64,000 nucleotides of DNA from Streptomyces sp. NBC_01267 (GTDB lineage Bacteria; Actinomycetota; Actinomycetes; Streptomycetales; Streptomycetaceae), in the NCBI RefSeq assembly GCF_036241575.1, contig NZ_CP108455.1, positions 6,431,001-6,495,000 on the forward strand, written 5' to 3'. Every line of letters starts with the position of its first letter. Within the stretch, counting starts at the first letter, position 1. Shown piece after piece: positions 43,182 through 52,398 of this stretch. The notes under the pieces are model-generated. The model searched no databases and had not been told where the DNA came from. It saw only the letters and a program-made list of their open reading frames with translations. The position numbers were made by a program, and so were the translations under genes.

Positions 43182-44672
43182 ATGGGGAGTCGGCAGCTGC
43201 CTGTGTTGCCGAAGTACCGGACGGACGCGGTGACGCGCCGGCTATGTGCGGCGGCGCATCTGGACGAGCAGTTCGCCCGGCAGGTGCATGACGAATTCAC
43301 CGCGGACGGGATGACAGCCGCCGGGTTGCCGCTCGGTATCAACCTGGTGGCGCTGGTGCGGCACGCCACCGTTGCGGCCAGGCGCGGCGATGTGCGGGAC
43401 CGCCGACTGGCCTGGCTCTTCGCCGGGTTGTGCGCGGCAGTGATTCTCCTGCTGTACGGGCTCGTTGCCGGACCGTCCGGGGCCGTGGCGATCGGCGGCG
43501 GCGGGATGCTCGCCGTGTTCGCCGCCGCGTGGTGGCTCGTTCACCAGGCGGAGAGCGAGGCGCGCGCTGTCGCGCTCGCGGTCTACCGGACCGGTACCAG
43601 GTCCGAGGATCTGGTACCGCCCGCACCACCGGAGGTGGAGCGCCGACTGCTGGAGATGAAGCGGGCCAACGTGGTGCCGTACACGGCGAGTGCCGAGCGG
43701 ACCAATCCGTTCGTCGGCAGCGGGGCGAAGATCAAAGAGGTGGTCTGGCAGCCCATGGACATCAGCCGCCCTGCCGCCGCCTCCGGTGTTGGCAGTCCGG
43801 CCGTCAAGCCCTTCGACGCCGTCGACCTGCACACCTATGTGGCCAAGGAGATGGCGAACATCGCCGGGCTCGAAGGGCTGCGGGCACAGAACAGGCTCTA
43901 TGTGCACGGCACCCATGTCCCCCTCGTCGGCAAGGAGTTGCTGCCCGATCCGCTGGGCCGCCCCTGCGCGCAGATTCCCAAGCAGCTGGTGCAGGCCGGT
44001 CTTGTTAACCCCGGCGCCGGGATGCGCACCTATCTCAGCCTGGAGCGGGTCGGCGAGGGCGGACGGGTGATCGTGTCGATGCATCTGCGGGCCCGGTTGC
44101 ACCACCCCAGCCTGTCCTGGGAGGTCGCGGCGTACGCGATCCCGCCCGTCAGCAGCAGATTCCACCGGGTGGACCGGCTGCCGATCGACGGCTTCGAGCG
44201 GTGGTGGAGCCTGACGCGATTCGCGACCGGACAGACCTGGCCCGCTCTGCGTGGCGCGCTGGGCCGTAACCACCGCCGGGGCTCGGAGCAGAACCGCCGG
44301 GTGCGCGAACTGGAGAAGTGGCGGAAGGAGATCAGTAAACGGCACGCGGCCTACGACTACGGCGCGGTCGACAGTCTGCGCGAACGTGTCTCGTCCGCCG
44401 CGGAGTTGGGCCACTCGGACCGCACCGACTCGCAGGACTTCCTGTACCGGCTCCAGCAGGGCGTACTGACCGCGACGGAGCGCTTCCTGAAGGATCATCA
44501 TGTCGATACGAGTTCGTTCGACCGGGCTCAGCAGGTCATCAGCACGCAGACCTACAACTTCTCCGGGGACGTGACCGGCCCGAGCAACTTCGGAAACAAC
44601 GGCCAGATCGCGGCGTACGGACCGGGGGCTCAGCAGCCCGGAGCCTCCGGGCCCGCCGGTGGACAGCCCTGA
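43182..44672 (+). CDS. Two-TM membrane protein with C-terminal NFxGDxxGPSNFG motif
   Basis: 496 residues. Two transmembrane helices (about 75-95 and 99-121) form a hairpin close to the N-terminus. A large cytoplasmic region follows, containing conserved-looking segments (DLHTYVAKEMANIAGLEGL, IPKQLVQAGLVNPGAGMRTYLSLE) but no enzymatic motif that I recognise. Near the C-terminus (459-476) is NFSGDVTGPSNFGNNGQI, repeated in the next gene. GGGGAGGA precedes the ATG at 43182. The gene is convergent with the GAP1/kinase operon. Function unknown; a membrane-associated sensor or effector of that system is an inference from position and the shared motif. Confidence 0.75.
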   Translation: MGSRQLPVLPKYRTDAVTRRLCAAAHLDEQFARQVHDEFTADGMTAAGLPLGINLVALVRHATVAARRGDVRDRRLAWLFAGLCAAVILLLYGLVAGPSGAVAIGGGGMLAVFAAAWWLVHQAESEARAVALAVYRTGTRSEDLVPPAPPEVERRLLEMKRANVVPYTASAERTNPFVGSGAKIKEVVWQPMDISRPAAASGVGSPAVKPFDAVDLHTYVAKEMANIAGLEGLRAQNRLYVHGTHVPLVGKELLPDPLGRPCAQIPKQLVQAGLVNPGAGMRTYLSLERVGEGGRVIVSMHLRARLHHPSLSWEVAAYAIPPVSSRFHRVDRLPIDGFERWWSLTRFATGQTWPALRGALGRNHRRGSEQNRRVRELEKWRKEISKRHAAYDYGAVDSLRERVSSAAELGHSDRTDSQDFLYRLQQGVLTATERFLKDHHVDTSSFDRAQQVISTQTYNFSGDVTGPSNFGNNGQIAAYGPGAQQPGASGPAGGQP

Positions 44673-44734
44673 ACTGACGGTGGGCAGACCCGAACTGCCG
44701 GAGCCACCCATGCATGCGACGATCAGGAGGACCG

Positions 44735-45064
44735 ATGAGTACGTTCAATTTCAAGGGTGACATCTCCGGGCCCAGTAACTTCGGTGACGGCGGGAAGATC
44801 GAGATCCACCAGCACGGGATGAGCCCGGCCGAAGCGATGCGGCTCGCGACCCAGCTCGTACAGCAGTTGCGGGCCGAGGGGCGTCCCGCCCTGGCCGCGG
44901 AGGCGGAAGTAGTACGCGGCGAGCTGGCGCGGGCCGGGCAGGGGAGCCCCGTCGCAGACCATGGGCGGATCCGGCAGGCGCTGGAGACGATCTCGCTCGG
45001 GCTTGCGACGGGTAGCGGGGGACTCGAACTCGTGCGGGAGCTGGGGCGGTTCGTCGGAATGTGA
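44735..45064 (+). CDS. Small helical protein with N-terminal NFxGDxxGPSNFG motif
   Basis: 109 residues. Residues 5-22 (NFKGDISGPSNFGDGGKI) repeat the C-terminal motif of the preceding membrane protein, and the remainder (SPAEAMRLATQLVQQLRAEG...) is a helical domain of about 75 residues. CAGGAGG lies before the ATG, and the gene is 62 bases downstream of its partner. The layout, one short beta-prone motif plus a helical domain, resembles the adaptor pairs of bacterial death-like signalling. Function is not established. Confidence 0.7.
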   Translation: MSTFNFKGDISGPSNFGDGGKIEIHQHGMSPAEAMRLATQLVQQLRAEGRPALAAEAEVVRGELARAGQGSPVADHGRIRQALETISLGLATGSGGLELVRELGRFVGM

Positions 45065-45073
45065 GCTGCCCCG

Positions 45074-45104
45074 AACCGCCCCGAACCGCCCCGAGCCGGC
45101 TCGG
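45074..45104. terminator. Repeat/palindrome between convergent ends
   Basis: Three near-identical 10-base units (CCGAACCGCC-like) are followed by the loopless 14-bp palindrome CCGAGCCGGCTCGG, in the 55-base gap between convergent stops. Confidence 0.45.
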
Positions 45105-45119
45105 AGTCGCCCGCCCGGC

Positions 45120-46463
45120 TCATTTCGCCCGTACGACGCCCCTGGCTCCGCTCGTTCCTTCGCCGAGGACCAGTTCAAGGCCCGAGCGGAGCGGCACCGT
45201 CTGGCCAGGGGCGATCTCCTGGGCCGTGCCGTCGGAGCGGGTGCCGGTCCACACCGTGTCCGAACGGTTCGCCAGCCCGAACCTGCCCGGCTTCTTCGGG
45301 TGTTCGGTCAGCTCGGCCACCAGAGTGGTGTCGCTGTAGTCGTGCCGGGTGGGCTCCGGCACCAGATGGTGGGCGTGCACCCGGGACGTGCGGTGCAGCA
45401 GGATGTGCCGCTCCGCGCGCGGCGGGGGAGTGGTGAGCACCAGCCGGGGCGGCAGGATCAGCGCGCTGCCGCAGGACCAGCACGCACCGGCAGTGCTCTG
45501 CGCGGGCTCGGTCATGTTCTGACGGCCGCAGTGGGCACAGTCGACCACCGAGTCGAGTGCGGCCCGCAGGGCGTCGCGCCACTCCGATTCCCTTACCCGG
45601 GCCGCCGGATCACGCAGCCCGGTCGTGAAGTTCTTCGTGAACAGACCCTGCAGTGACGCCGAGGCCACGGCCCAGGTGGCCAGGACGGTGCTCTGCTCGA
45701 CGGGGTCGGGTGCGTTCGTGACGTCGTCCGGGTCGAAGACGAACAGCGGCTCCTTGCCGTACAGCCTCTGCTCGGCCGCCTCGTCGAGGCAGTGGATGGC
45801 CAGCTCCTTCCGGCCCTTCAGCGGATGATGGTTCATCAGGAGCATGAACAGCAGCACGGAGAGCGAGTGCAGGTCGCTCTGGGTGCCGGGTGTCGCGCCG
45901 GAGTCCCCCCGTACCAGTTCCGGCGCCATGAACTCCATGGTCCCGGAGATGCCGCTGCTGTCCCCCTCCACCACCGCGTTGTCGTTGTCGCACACCCGGA
46001 CGTCACCGGTGTCCGGGTCGAAGAAGATGTTGCCCCACGAGATGTCCCGGTAGGCGATGCCCCGGGAGTGCAGCGCCTGATAGGCCTCGACCGTGTAGAG
46101 GCAGGCGGTCAGCAGTGCGCGGGGCGTGGTGCGCAACTGCCGCTTGAACAGGGCGGGCAGGCCCTTGAACCGGTCGGGGCGGACGTCCATGAGGTAGCCG
46201 AACGCGCTGTTCGCGCCCTCTACGTACGCCGTGGGCCACAGGAAGCGGTCGTCGTTGAAATCGCGGGCCACCAGTTGCTGCACGATGGCCCGTTGCTCGG
46301 GTGTCGCGCACGCCGGGTAGTACCACTTGAGTGCCTTGTCACCGCCGGGGGTCTGCACCCGGTAGACCTCGCCCTGGCCACCGGCTCCGAGCATGCCGGT
46401 GACTCGCACCTCCTCTCCGCTGTCCGAGGCGAGGAGGGTGTCGTTGTCGAGCATGCCCGTCAT
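45120..46463 (-). CDS. Ser/Thr protein kinase with zinc ribbon (TerY-P triad kinase)
   Basis: 447 residues. The glycine loop is GAGGQGEVY, the ATP lysine is Lys46 in KALKW, the catalytic loop reads AYRDISWGNIFF (Asp140, Asn145, with YRD in place of HRD), and the metal-binding DFG is CDND. An APE-like FMAPEL follows. After the kinase domain, CAHC...CWSC forms a zinc ribbon, then a beta-rich C-terminal domain ending in a ligand-like loop (FGLANRSDTVWTG, FHA-like in appearance). It is the last gene of the operon, directly after PP2C and vWA genes, the order known from TerY-P triads, where phosphorylation is thought to control the system. Confidence 0.88.
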   Translation of the reverse strand: MTGMLDNDTLLASDSGEEVRVTGMLGAGGQGEVYRVQTPGGDKALKWYYPACATPEQRAIVQQLVARDFNDDRFLWPTAYVEGANSAFGYLMDVRPDRFKGLPALFKRQLRTTPRALLTACLYTVEAYQALHSRGIAYRDISWGNIFFDPDTGDVRVCDNDNAVVEGDSSGISGTMEFMAPELVRGDSGATPGTQSDLHSLSVLLFMLLMNHHPLKGRKELAIHCLDEAAEQRLYGKEPLFVFDPDDVTNAPDPVEQSTVLATWAVASASLQGLFTKNFTTGLRDPAARVRESEWRDALRAALDSVVDCAHCGRQNMTEPAQSTAGACWSCGSALILPPRLVLTTPPPRAERHILLHRTSRVHAHHLVPEPTRHDYSDTTLVAELTEHPKKPGRFGLANRSDTVWTGTRSDGTAQEIAPGQTVPLRSGLELVLGEGTSGARGVVRAK

Positions 46464-46473
46464 GATCTCTCCG

Positions 46474-47370
46474 TTATCCGTCTGCTGCGGGGGGCTGTGC
46501 GGGCCGCCACGCGGCGGCCAGGGTGGTGTCGTCCCCGGAGAACTGTGCCGCCTTCGCGAGCCATTCGGGCAGCACACTCCGTACGCCGTCGGTGCCCTCG
46601 TCGATCAGCCGCTGGTCCAGACCCTCGATGAACTGGGCGAAGCCCCGGTCCGACGCGAAGCTCTTGGACAGGCCGTCGGTGGACAGCGCGATGAGCCGGG
46701 GCATCCGCGACGGTTCGGTGACCGGCGCCCAGTACATCCGCACCAGACGCCAGGCGTCGCGGCTGCACAACGACTCCGTCTCGTCGCCGAGTTCGGCCTC
46801 GGCAGGGGCCAGCGGTGATTCCGCCCGGCCGTCGTCCTCCACCAGGGTCAGTTCGCCGTCACCGAGCTGCCAGGCGGCGAACAACTGCGGAGTCAGCACG
46901 GCGCCGATGAGCGTGGTGCCGTACAGCACCAGCTTCTGCTCGGGGGTGGCTGCCGGGTCGGTCCGCTCCGCCGTCTCCTGGAGGCGTGTCCAGTTGCCGA
47001 GCGCCTTCTCCCGCCAGGCACTGATGAGCCGCCGGGGGAGGGTGTGCTGGGCGTAGTTCATCAACCAGGCCAGGCTCGGCGGCCCGTCCGCGCCCCCGGC
47101 GCCCGCCAGCTCGCCGAACTGCCGTGCCTGGTCGGCGAACATGTCCACCGCGTACCGCGCACCCAGGTTGCTCCGTGCGTGCGCTGCCGAGCCGTGCCCG
47201 TCCGCGACCGCGAGGATCAGCGGCTCGTCCGCCGTGCCGCACCCCGCGGCGTGGTGGAAGTCCTGGTTGCGCGGCTTGTTGACGCCCTGGACCGTGCCGG
47301 TGAGCGTGGTCCAGGGCGGCAGCTGAGGCGTTCGGAGGCGTGGATCCTCCACGGGTGACCCGCTCACCAC
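46474..47370 (-). CDS. PP2C-family protein phosphatase
   Basis: 298 residues. Metal-binding motifs are NQDF (Asp37) and VADGHGSAAHA (Asp57-Gly-His-Gly), with a later LGDGELTLV and C-terminal SGDDTTLAAAW. It should reverse phosphorylation by the adjacent kinase. The start is one of two consecutive GTG codons (47370 or 47367); the second overlaps the vWA stop as GTGA. No clear RBS, which suits translational coupling. Confidence 0.9.
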   Translation of the reverse strand: MVSGSPVEDPRLRTPQLPPWTTLTGTVQGVNKPRNQDFHHAAGCGTADEPLILAVADGHGSAAHARSNLGARYAVDMFADQARQFGELAGAGGADGPPSLAWLMNYAQHTLPRRLISAWREKALGNWTRLQETAERTDPAATPEQKLVLYGTTLIGAVLTPQLFAAWQLGDGELTLVEDDGRAESPLAPAEAELGDETESLCSRDAWRLVRMYWAPVTEPSRMPRLIALSTDGLSKSFASDRGFAQFIEGLDQRLIDEGTDGVRSVLPEWLAKAAQFSGDDTTLAAAWRPAQPPAADG

Positions 47371-48050
47371 ACGTCGTCATCGTCGTCGTCCAGCACCGGC
47401 GGGGCGTAGGGCGGCTGCGTGACCTTGTTCTCCGCGGAGCCCACGACAGGTTGGGACGCGGCCTTGACGGCGGCCGTCGAGGCCCAGCGGATCGCCGCGG
47501 CCAGCTGCTTGGGACTGTTGGCGTCCAGCGGCTGGAGCTCCGGGTTGCCGAGGAATTCCTGCAGCACGCTCCGGTCGGCGTCCGTGCCGATGGCGATGGC
47601 CACCCGTACGGCCTTCCGGCCCCACGGTGTCTCGTCGATGGCCTTCAGCCCTGCCTTCCAGTCGTCGGTGGGCACCCCGTCCGAGACCAGCGCCAGCACC
47701 GGCTTGAGCGCACGCTGAGGCATCGGGGGCGTCCGGAGCTCGGCCGCCACCGTGTGCAGCGCCTCACCCAGATTGGTCATCCCGTCCACCTGCACGTCCT
47801 GCCAGACGAAGTCGTCGACCGGTACGGGGTCCTTGTGCTGCCATTGGGCGGTGGTGGAGAAGGTGAGCGTGCGCAGCAGTAGCTGAGCCGCCGGATTGTC
47901 GTTCGCGACCGACCGCATCTCCGGGACGGCCTCCCGGATCGCGTAGTTGAGCTGGCCGATCTTCTCGCCCATCATGGAATACGAGCAGTCCAGCAGCCAG
48001 ATGAAGTGGACCGGCCGGTTCGCCATCGGTCCGCCGGGGATGTCACTCAC
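47364..48050 (-). CDS. TerY-like von Willebrand factor A (vWA) domain protein
   Basis: 228 residues, almost entirely a vWA domain. The MIDAS metal site is LLDCSYSM (Asp21-x-Ser-x-Ser25), the threonine loop is DGMTNLGEAL, and the third loop is LVSDGVPTDD. The tail is a run of aspartates ending DDDDDDVW. vWA proteins of this type are metal-dependent scaffolds in TerY-P triads with PP2C and kinase partners, as here. GTG at 48050 has GGAGG seven bases upstream. Confidence 0.9.
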   Translation of the reverse strand: MSDIPGGPMANRPVHFIWLLDCSYSMMGEKIGQLNYAIREAVPEMRSVANDNPAAQLLLRTLTFSTTAQWQHKDPVPVDDFVWQDVQVDGMTNLGEALHTVAAELRTPPMPQRALKPVLALVSDGVPTDDWKAGLKAIDETPWGRKAVRVAIAIGTDADRSVLQEFLGNPELQPLDANSPKQLAAAIRWASTAAVKAASQPVVGSAENKVTQPPYAPPVLDDDDDDVW

Positions 48051-48104
48051 TCCATGTCCTCCCTTTCGTCTTCGTTGTTTCTTCCGGGGCACTGCCGAAA
48101 CGTG

Positions 48105-48236
48105 TCAGTTGCCGGGCCCCCGGTCCATGTACGTGAGGAGCACCGCGACCAGGACTCCGGAGGCGACGATCGCGGTGACGAACAGGGCCAGTGCGAGCCG
48201 CCGTCCCCTGGCCACATGTGGTGTCACGACTTCCAT
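48105..48236 (-). CDS. 43-residue single-pass membrane peptide
   Basis: Reads MEVVTPHVARGRRLALALFV and then TAIVASGVLVAVLLTYMDRG: a short basic N-terminus, one transmembrane helix of about 22 residues and a short charged tail. It lies between the membrane GTPase (11-base gap) and the vWA gene (54-base gap) on the same strand. Codon bias fits. The function is unknown; a small membrane partner of the GTPase complex is possible. Confidence 0.6.
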   Translation of the reverse strand: MEVVTPHVARGRRLALALFVTAIVASGVLVAVLLTYMDRGPGN

Positions 48237-48247
48237 ACGGTGTGCCG

Positions 48248-49897
48248 TCAGCCTTTCACTTGATCGGTTTCGGCCGCAGTTCCAGTCCCGGTCCCGGTCG
48301 CTGTTCCGGCTCGCGGCCCGGGAAGGCCCGCCGAGTGGTCCTCGGCGACGAGCGATCCGACCCGCAGACCCGACAGCGCCAGCACCCACAACACCGGCTC
48401 CGCTGCCCGGCGCTGCTCCCGGTCGAGTGCGCCCGCGCCGGTGGCCGCACGGGCGCTCACCGCCCAGTAGCGGGCGGTCCCGAAGTCGTGGCGCACCGCC
48501 CGGACCAGTGCGCCGAGGCCGATGCCCTCCAGCCAGCCGTCGATCCTGGTTCCGGGCACCGGCAGGGCGGCGATGCCGTCCAGCACGTCCCGTTTGGTGA
48601 CCACCGTGGCCACCGGGAGCCGTCCGCGTCGGCCGGTGAGCGCCGAGAGTTCCCCGGTGAGCCGCTGATAGGTGTCCATGGGGCCCTGGTCGGCTGGGCG
48701 TGCGCCCGCCGCCAGATTCGCGTCGTCACCGTGCAGCGCACGCCGGACCTGAGGTTCCGCGAGGACGTCGGCGACCAGGACCACACCGTCCGCGTGCGCC
48801 AGGTACTGCTGCTCCCGGACCACACCGGCGTCCCGCAGGGACTCGCCCATCGGGTCGTACAGGTACAACAGACGCCGCTGCCTGCCGTGCCCGACGTACA
48901 GCATGAGGGCGCGGGGCGGACCGCCCTGCGTCTTGAGCGCCCAACCGGCGCTGTCCACCTGCCGCTTGAGCGCCGTGGCCTCCTTGCGGTCACTCGGTGA
49001 GGCGTATTCCACCGTGAGCCGGGTGCGCCGCGACCAGGCCTGCAGTCCGGCGACCATCGCGGCCATCAGCATCGTCTTCCCCGACGACGTCCCGCCGATC
49101 AGCGGCAGATGCACGACCCGGGTACGGCCCACCGCCTCCGGAAGTTCCTGTTCGCACGACGGACAGCGGGCCGCGAAGCTGCCCCGGCCGCCGAGCGAGG
49201 TGGTGGCGAGGCGCCGTCCGCAACCGCAGACGTGCCACAGCACCCCGTACCGGCCGGGCCTCAGCTCGCCGTGGGCCGCGCCGCAGTCCGGACAGCGGTG
49301 GACGGCCAGCCCGAACGGCAGATAGCAGCCGGGATGCGGGCACTTCATACGGATGTGCCGGACGAGCCGCCAGAGCCGTTCCACCGCGCGCAGAAGTCCC
49401 ACGGCAGTCACCGCGGACAGCCACACCAGGGCGAGCAGCACCCCGAACACCAGCAGGACCAGGGTGGTGACCAGCGTCGCGAGCAGCGCGCCAAGGATCG
49501 CCCCGGCGGCCGTTCCCGGTGCGACGGCCCGCAGCACCGTGCGCGTGAACTTGTTCACCCCGCGGATTCCGGTGGTGGGCCGCCGTCCCCGGAAAAGCCG
49601 CGGGACCGACCGTCGCAGCCACTCGGTGGTCAGCCGGTACCGGATCGAGAGCAGCCCACCACGCACCGAGTCCCGGGCATCCCGCCACATCTGGTCCGAC
49701 CAGTAGGCGCGGTGTGCCGGTTCGCCCGTGCCGACGGGCCGGACGCGAGGATCGGGTGTTCCCGCCGACCGGGGGCCGAACATGTTTCCCGCGGTCACCA
49801 GGGAGAGTCCGAGGAACATCCAGAACGTGTAGCCCAGGCAGAGGAACACGGCCACCCCGGCGGTGCAGCCCAGGGCCAGCTTCACCAGGATCACCAC
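48248..49897 (-). CDS. Membrane-anchored GTPase with zinc ribbons (double-GTPase type 2-like)
   Basis: 549 residues. An N-terminal TM helix (7-30) and a second hydrophobic region (127-165) anchor it. Two zinc ribbons follow (Cys186/191/202/205 and Cys224/226/245/248). The GTPase domain has Walker A GGTSSGKT (268-275), a DPMGES Walker B/switch II, and TKRD in place of NKxD for guanine specificity. A low-complexity GTATGTGTGT tail ends the protein. The start is one of two adjacent GTG codons overlapping the GAP1 stop. It would place a nucleotide switch at the membrane in the predicted GTPase/GAP1 conflict system. Confidence 0.85.
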   Translation of the reverse strand: MVILVKLALGCTAGVAVFLCLGYTFWMFLGLSLVTAGNMFGPRSAGTPDPRVRPVGTGEPAHRAYWSDQMWRDARDSVRGGLLSIRYRLTTEWLRRSVPRLFRGRRPTTGIRGVNKFTRTVLRAVAPGTAAGAILGALLATLVTTLVLLVFGVLLALVWLSAVTAVGLLRAVERLWRLVRHIRMKCPHPGCYLPFGLAVHRCPDCGAAHGELRPGRYGVLWHVCGCGRRLATTSLGGRGSFAARCPSCEQELPEAVGRTRVVHLPLIGGTSSGKTMLMAAMVAGLQAWSRRTRLTVEYASPSDRKEATALKRQVDSAGWALKTQGGPPRALMLYVGHGRQRRLLYLYDPMGESLRDAGVVREQQYLAHADGVVLVADVLAEPQVRRALHGDDANLAAGARPADQGPMDTYQRLTGELSALTGRRGRLPVATVVTKRDVLDGIAALPVPGTRIDGWLEGIGLGALVRAVRHDFGTARYWAVSARAATGAGALDREQRRAAEPVLWVLALSGLRVGSLVAEDHSAGLPGPRAGTATGTGTGTAAETDQVKG

Positions 49898-52398
49898 GAC
49901 CGGCCGTCCTTGCGGGGCGGTTCCACGTCACCCGGGCGCGGGCCTTCCGCCGAGGGGCGGCGGCCCCGCCCGGACAGCTTCCGGCCGATGCGGCCGAAGG
50001 CCCCCGGCCGGTTCCACTCGCCGAACTCCCGCACCCAGCGGCCCCCTGCCCGCTCCAGATGTTTCTCCACGGATTCCACGTCCGCCTCCGGCAGCGCCCG
50101 TACCACCGGGCGGAGCACCTTTTCGAGCAGCGACTTGCAAATCTCTTCCCAGGCCCGGCCCGCCTGTGGCCGCGAGGACCAGGCGCTGTAACAGTCGGCC
50201 ACATAGGCGGGGGACACCCGGAGCCGGTCGCGCACGGTCTCTTCCCGCGCAGCCCGCCCGTACGCCGCGATCAGGTCGGTGTCACCGGCGCCGATCAGCG
50301 CGTACAGCTCGCCGTCCGGCCGCCCCGGAGACAGCAGGCGCCTGGCTACCGCTCCGAAGGCCTGCTCCAGCACCGCCGGTTCGACCGGTTCGGCGACGGC
50401 CCGCAGCGACACCGCGCGGTCGGCCCATCTGCCGCCCGCGTCCCCCCGCTCGAGGTCCCGGGCGAATTCGAGGAGCAGGAGGGCTGCCCGCACCCGTGGT
50501 CCGAGCTCTTCGGGGAAGCAGCGCAGGATGTCGTGTGCGAGGTCCGGGGCGTCCGGGTCGTCGCCGGGGGCTTCGAGGGCGGCCCTGACGAGGTCGGACC
50601 AGGTCCCGGAGCCCGAGCCGGATCCAGGGGTGCGGAACGGATCGGATCCCGTCTCCCCGAGCAGCAGGCGCGCTTCGCCCGGCGTCATCGCGCCGTCCCC
50701 CCAGACCAGTTGGACGGCGGTGCGCAGGACCAGGGGATCGGTGAACAGGGAGACCCCACTGGCCCGGATCACTGCGTGCAGCACGCCGACCCGGTCGCCC
50801 CCGGCCGCTCCGGACGCGTGGGCCTCGGCACACATGCGCAGATGGGGGAGGGCCCGCACCCCGGTGAGAGGCAGCGGAACCCGGGCGAGCAGCCGGGCAG
50901 CCGCGGGCGGGTCGTCCGTGGCGAGAGCTTCGAGTCTGCCGAGCAGCACAGCACGGAACTCGAACCGGTCCGCCAGCACGGTACGTACGACAGCGGTGTA
51001 CGCCCCGTCCGGATCGGCGACGAGCGCGTGTGACAGCCGCCCCGCCGTCCCGTCCAGCAGGTCCGCGCAGTCCACGCCGAGGAGCCCGGCGATGTGCAGC
51101 AGTTCGACCGCGCGCGGTACGTCCTGCGCCGGGTCGGTGATCCCCGCCCGCAGTTCGGGACCGAGTTCGGTGGCGAGGCGCTGCCTGACGTCGTCGGTGA
51201 GCGCCGAACTCGCCGGAAGTACGAGCCCCGGTGTGGGCGTACGGACCGCGTCGGTCAGTACGACGCCCCCGAGCGGCGCGGCGACCGTGATCGGGGCGCG
51301 GTCCGCGAGCGTCGCGAACAGCCTTGCCAGAGCGGCCGATTCGGCGGGCGGCCGGGCCGTCCCGGACATGCTCAGTGCTCCGGTGAGCCGGGCAAGCTCC
51401 GTGTCGTCCAGCGCGTCCGGGTGGGTGCCCGCCCAGTCGGCGGCTGCGGTACGGCCGCCCGTGCCGAGGCCGATTCCGGCGCAGAGCGCGACGACGGCGA
51501 GGCGGCCCGCGTCGAAGTCCCCGCCGGGCAGCGCCGACGCCTCCCGGAACAGTCCCGGAGCCCCGCCCAGCCAGATCTGCGCGGCGATTCCTGCCCAGCC
51601 GTCGTCCTCGGAGACCGCGGGCTGCCGCCCCGTCGGCTCCCCGGGGCCCGGACCCGTGCAGTCGAGCACCCGGTAGCGCTGGTCGTACCCGGCCAGGCCC
51701 TGCCCGTCGTCCGGGAGTACCCCGATGATCTGCTGCCGGGCCTGCTGCGGTCGCCTCGTGTACGTGGTGAAGGTCAGCCGGTGTGCGCTCGCCCGCGGCA
51801 GCGCGGCCCCGGACAGCGCGATCCACAGTGCCACGTCGGCGCTGTCCCGCTCGATCAGCACGATCTGCGGCGCGGCTGCGTCCTCGACCAGTCTCCGCAG
51901 ACCGGCGAAGAACGATGCGAGCCACGGCACGCGCGACGCGGCGAATCCGGCCAGCGCGTCGCGGCTGAACCCGCCGGGCACCGGCCGTACCTCCAGTGGT
52001 TCCGCCACCGCACCGACCGGGGTGGCGGTGGCCCACTGCGGTGAGCGCCAGGCCGCGATGGGCAGCATCCCGCCCGGCAGTTCCGCGCCCACGGGCAGAT
52101 GCACGCCGTGGGCGTGGAAATTGCCCCACCGCCCGCTGTAGTCGGACCCGGTGTACACCGTGCGGGTCAGCAGCCGGCTTCCGTCGGCGAGTGAACTGTG
52201 GCTGAACGCCTCCGGAAACGCCGCGAGTTCGGTGCCATCGGGCCGCGGCGGGGCGTCGCGGGGCGGTTCGTAGCCGATGAGCTGTTCGGCTTCCCTGAGC
52301 ACCGACCGGGGCAGGCCAGGTGTCACCGCCGTGAAGCGGAAGCCCGAACCGTCGGGCCCCGGTGGCGCGGAGGTGTAGTGGAGCTGGGCCAGGCTCAT
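49891..52398 (-). CDS. GAP1-type GTPase-associated protein (complete)
   Basis: 835-residue alpha-rich soluble protein. It has an N-terminal beta-containing domain (FSHSSLADGSRLLTRTVYTG, HAHGVHLPV), a long middle region and a C-terminal helical domain (RLLSPGRPDGELYALIGAGD, LEKVLRPVVRALPEADVESVEKHLE). There is no catalytic motif. I recognise it as the GAP1 family that accompanies double-GTPase conflict systems, where it is proposed to bridge or regulate the GTPases. ATG overlaps the upstream GTPase stop (ATGA), and its stop overlaps the next GTPase start, so all three are coupled. Confidence 0.82.
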   Translation of the reverse strand: MSLAQLHYTSAPPGPDGSGFRFTAVTPGLPRSVLREAEQLIGYEPPRDAPPRPDGTELAAFPEAFSHSSLADGSRLLTRTVYTGSDYSGRWGNFHAHGVHLPVGAELPGGMLPIAAWRSPQWATATPVGAVAEPLEVRPVPGGFSRDALAGFAASRVPWLASFFAGLRRLVEDAAAPQIVLIERDSADVALWIALSGAALPRASAHRLTFTTYTRRPQQARQQIIGVLPDDGQGLAGYDQRYRVLDCTGPGPGEPTGRQPAVSEDDGWAGIAAQIWLGGAPGLFREASALPGGDFDAGRLAVVALCAGIGLGTGGRTAAADWAGTHPDALDDTELARLTGALSMSGTARPPAESAALARLFATLADRAPITVAAPLGGVVLTDAVRTPTPGLVLPASSALTDDVRQRLATELGPELRAGITDPAQDVPRAVELLHIAGLLGVDCADLLDGTAGRLSHALVADPDGAYTAVVRTVLADRFEFRAVLLGRLEALATDDPPAAARLLARVPLPLTGVRALPHLRMCAEAHASGAAGGDRVGVLHAVIRASGVSLFTDPLVLRTAVQLVWGDGAMTPGEARLLLGETGSDPFRTPGSGSGSGTWSDLVRAALEAPGDDPDAPDLAHDILRCFPEELGPRVRAALLLLEFARDLERGDAGGRWADRAVSLRAVAEPVEPAVLEQAFGAVARRLLSPGRPDGELYALIGAGDTDLIAAYGRAAREETVRDRLRVSPAYVADCYSAWSSRPQAGRAWEEICKSLLEKVLRPVVRALPEADVESVEKHLERAGGRWVREFGEWNRPGAFGRIGRKLSGRGRRPSAEGPRPGDVEPPRKDGRSW

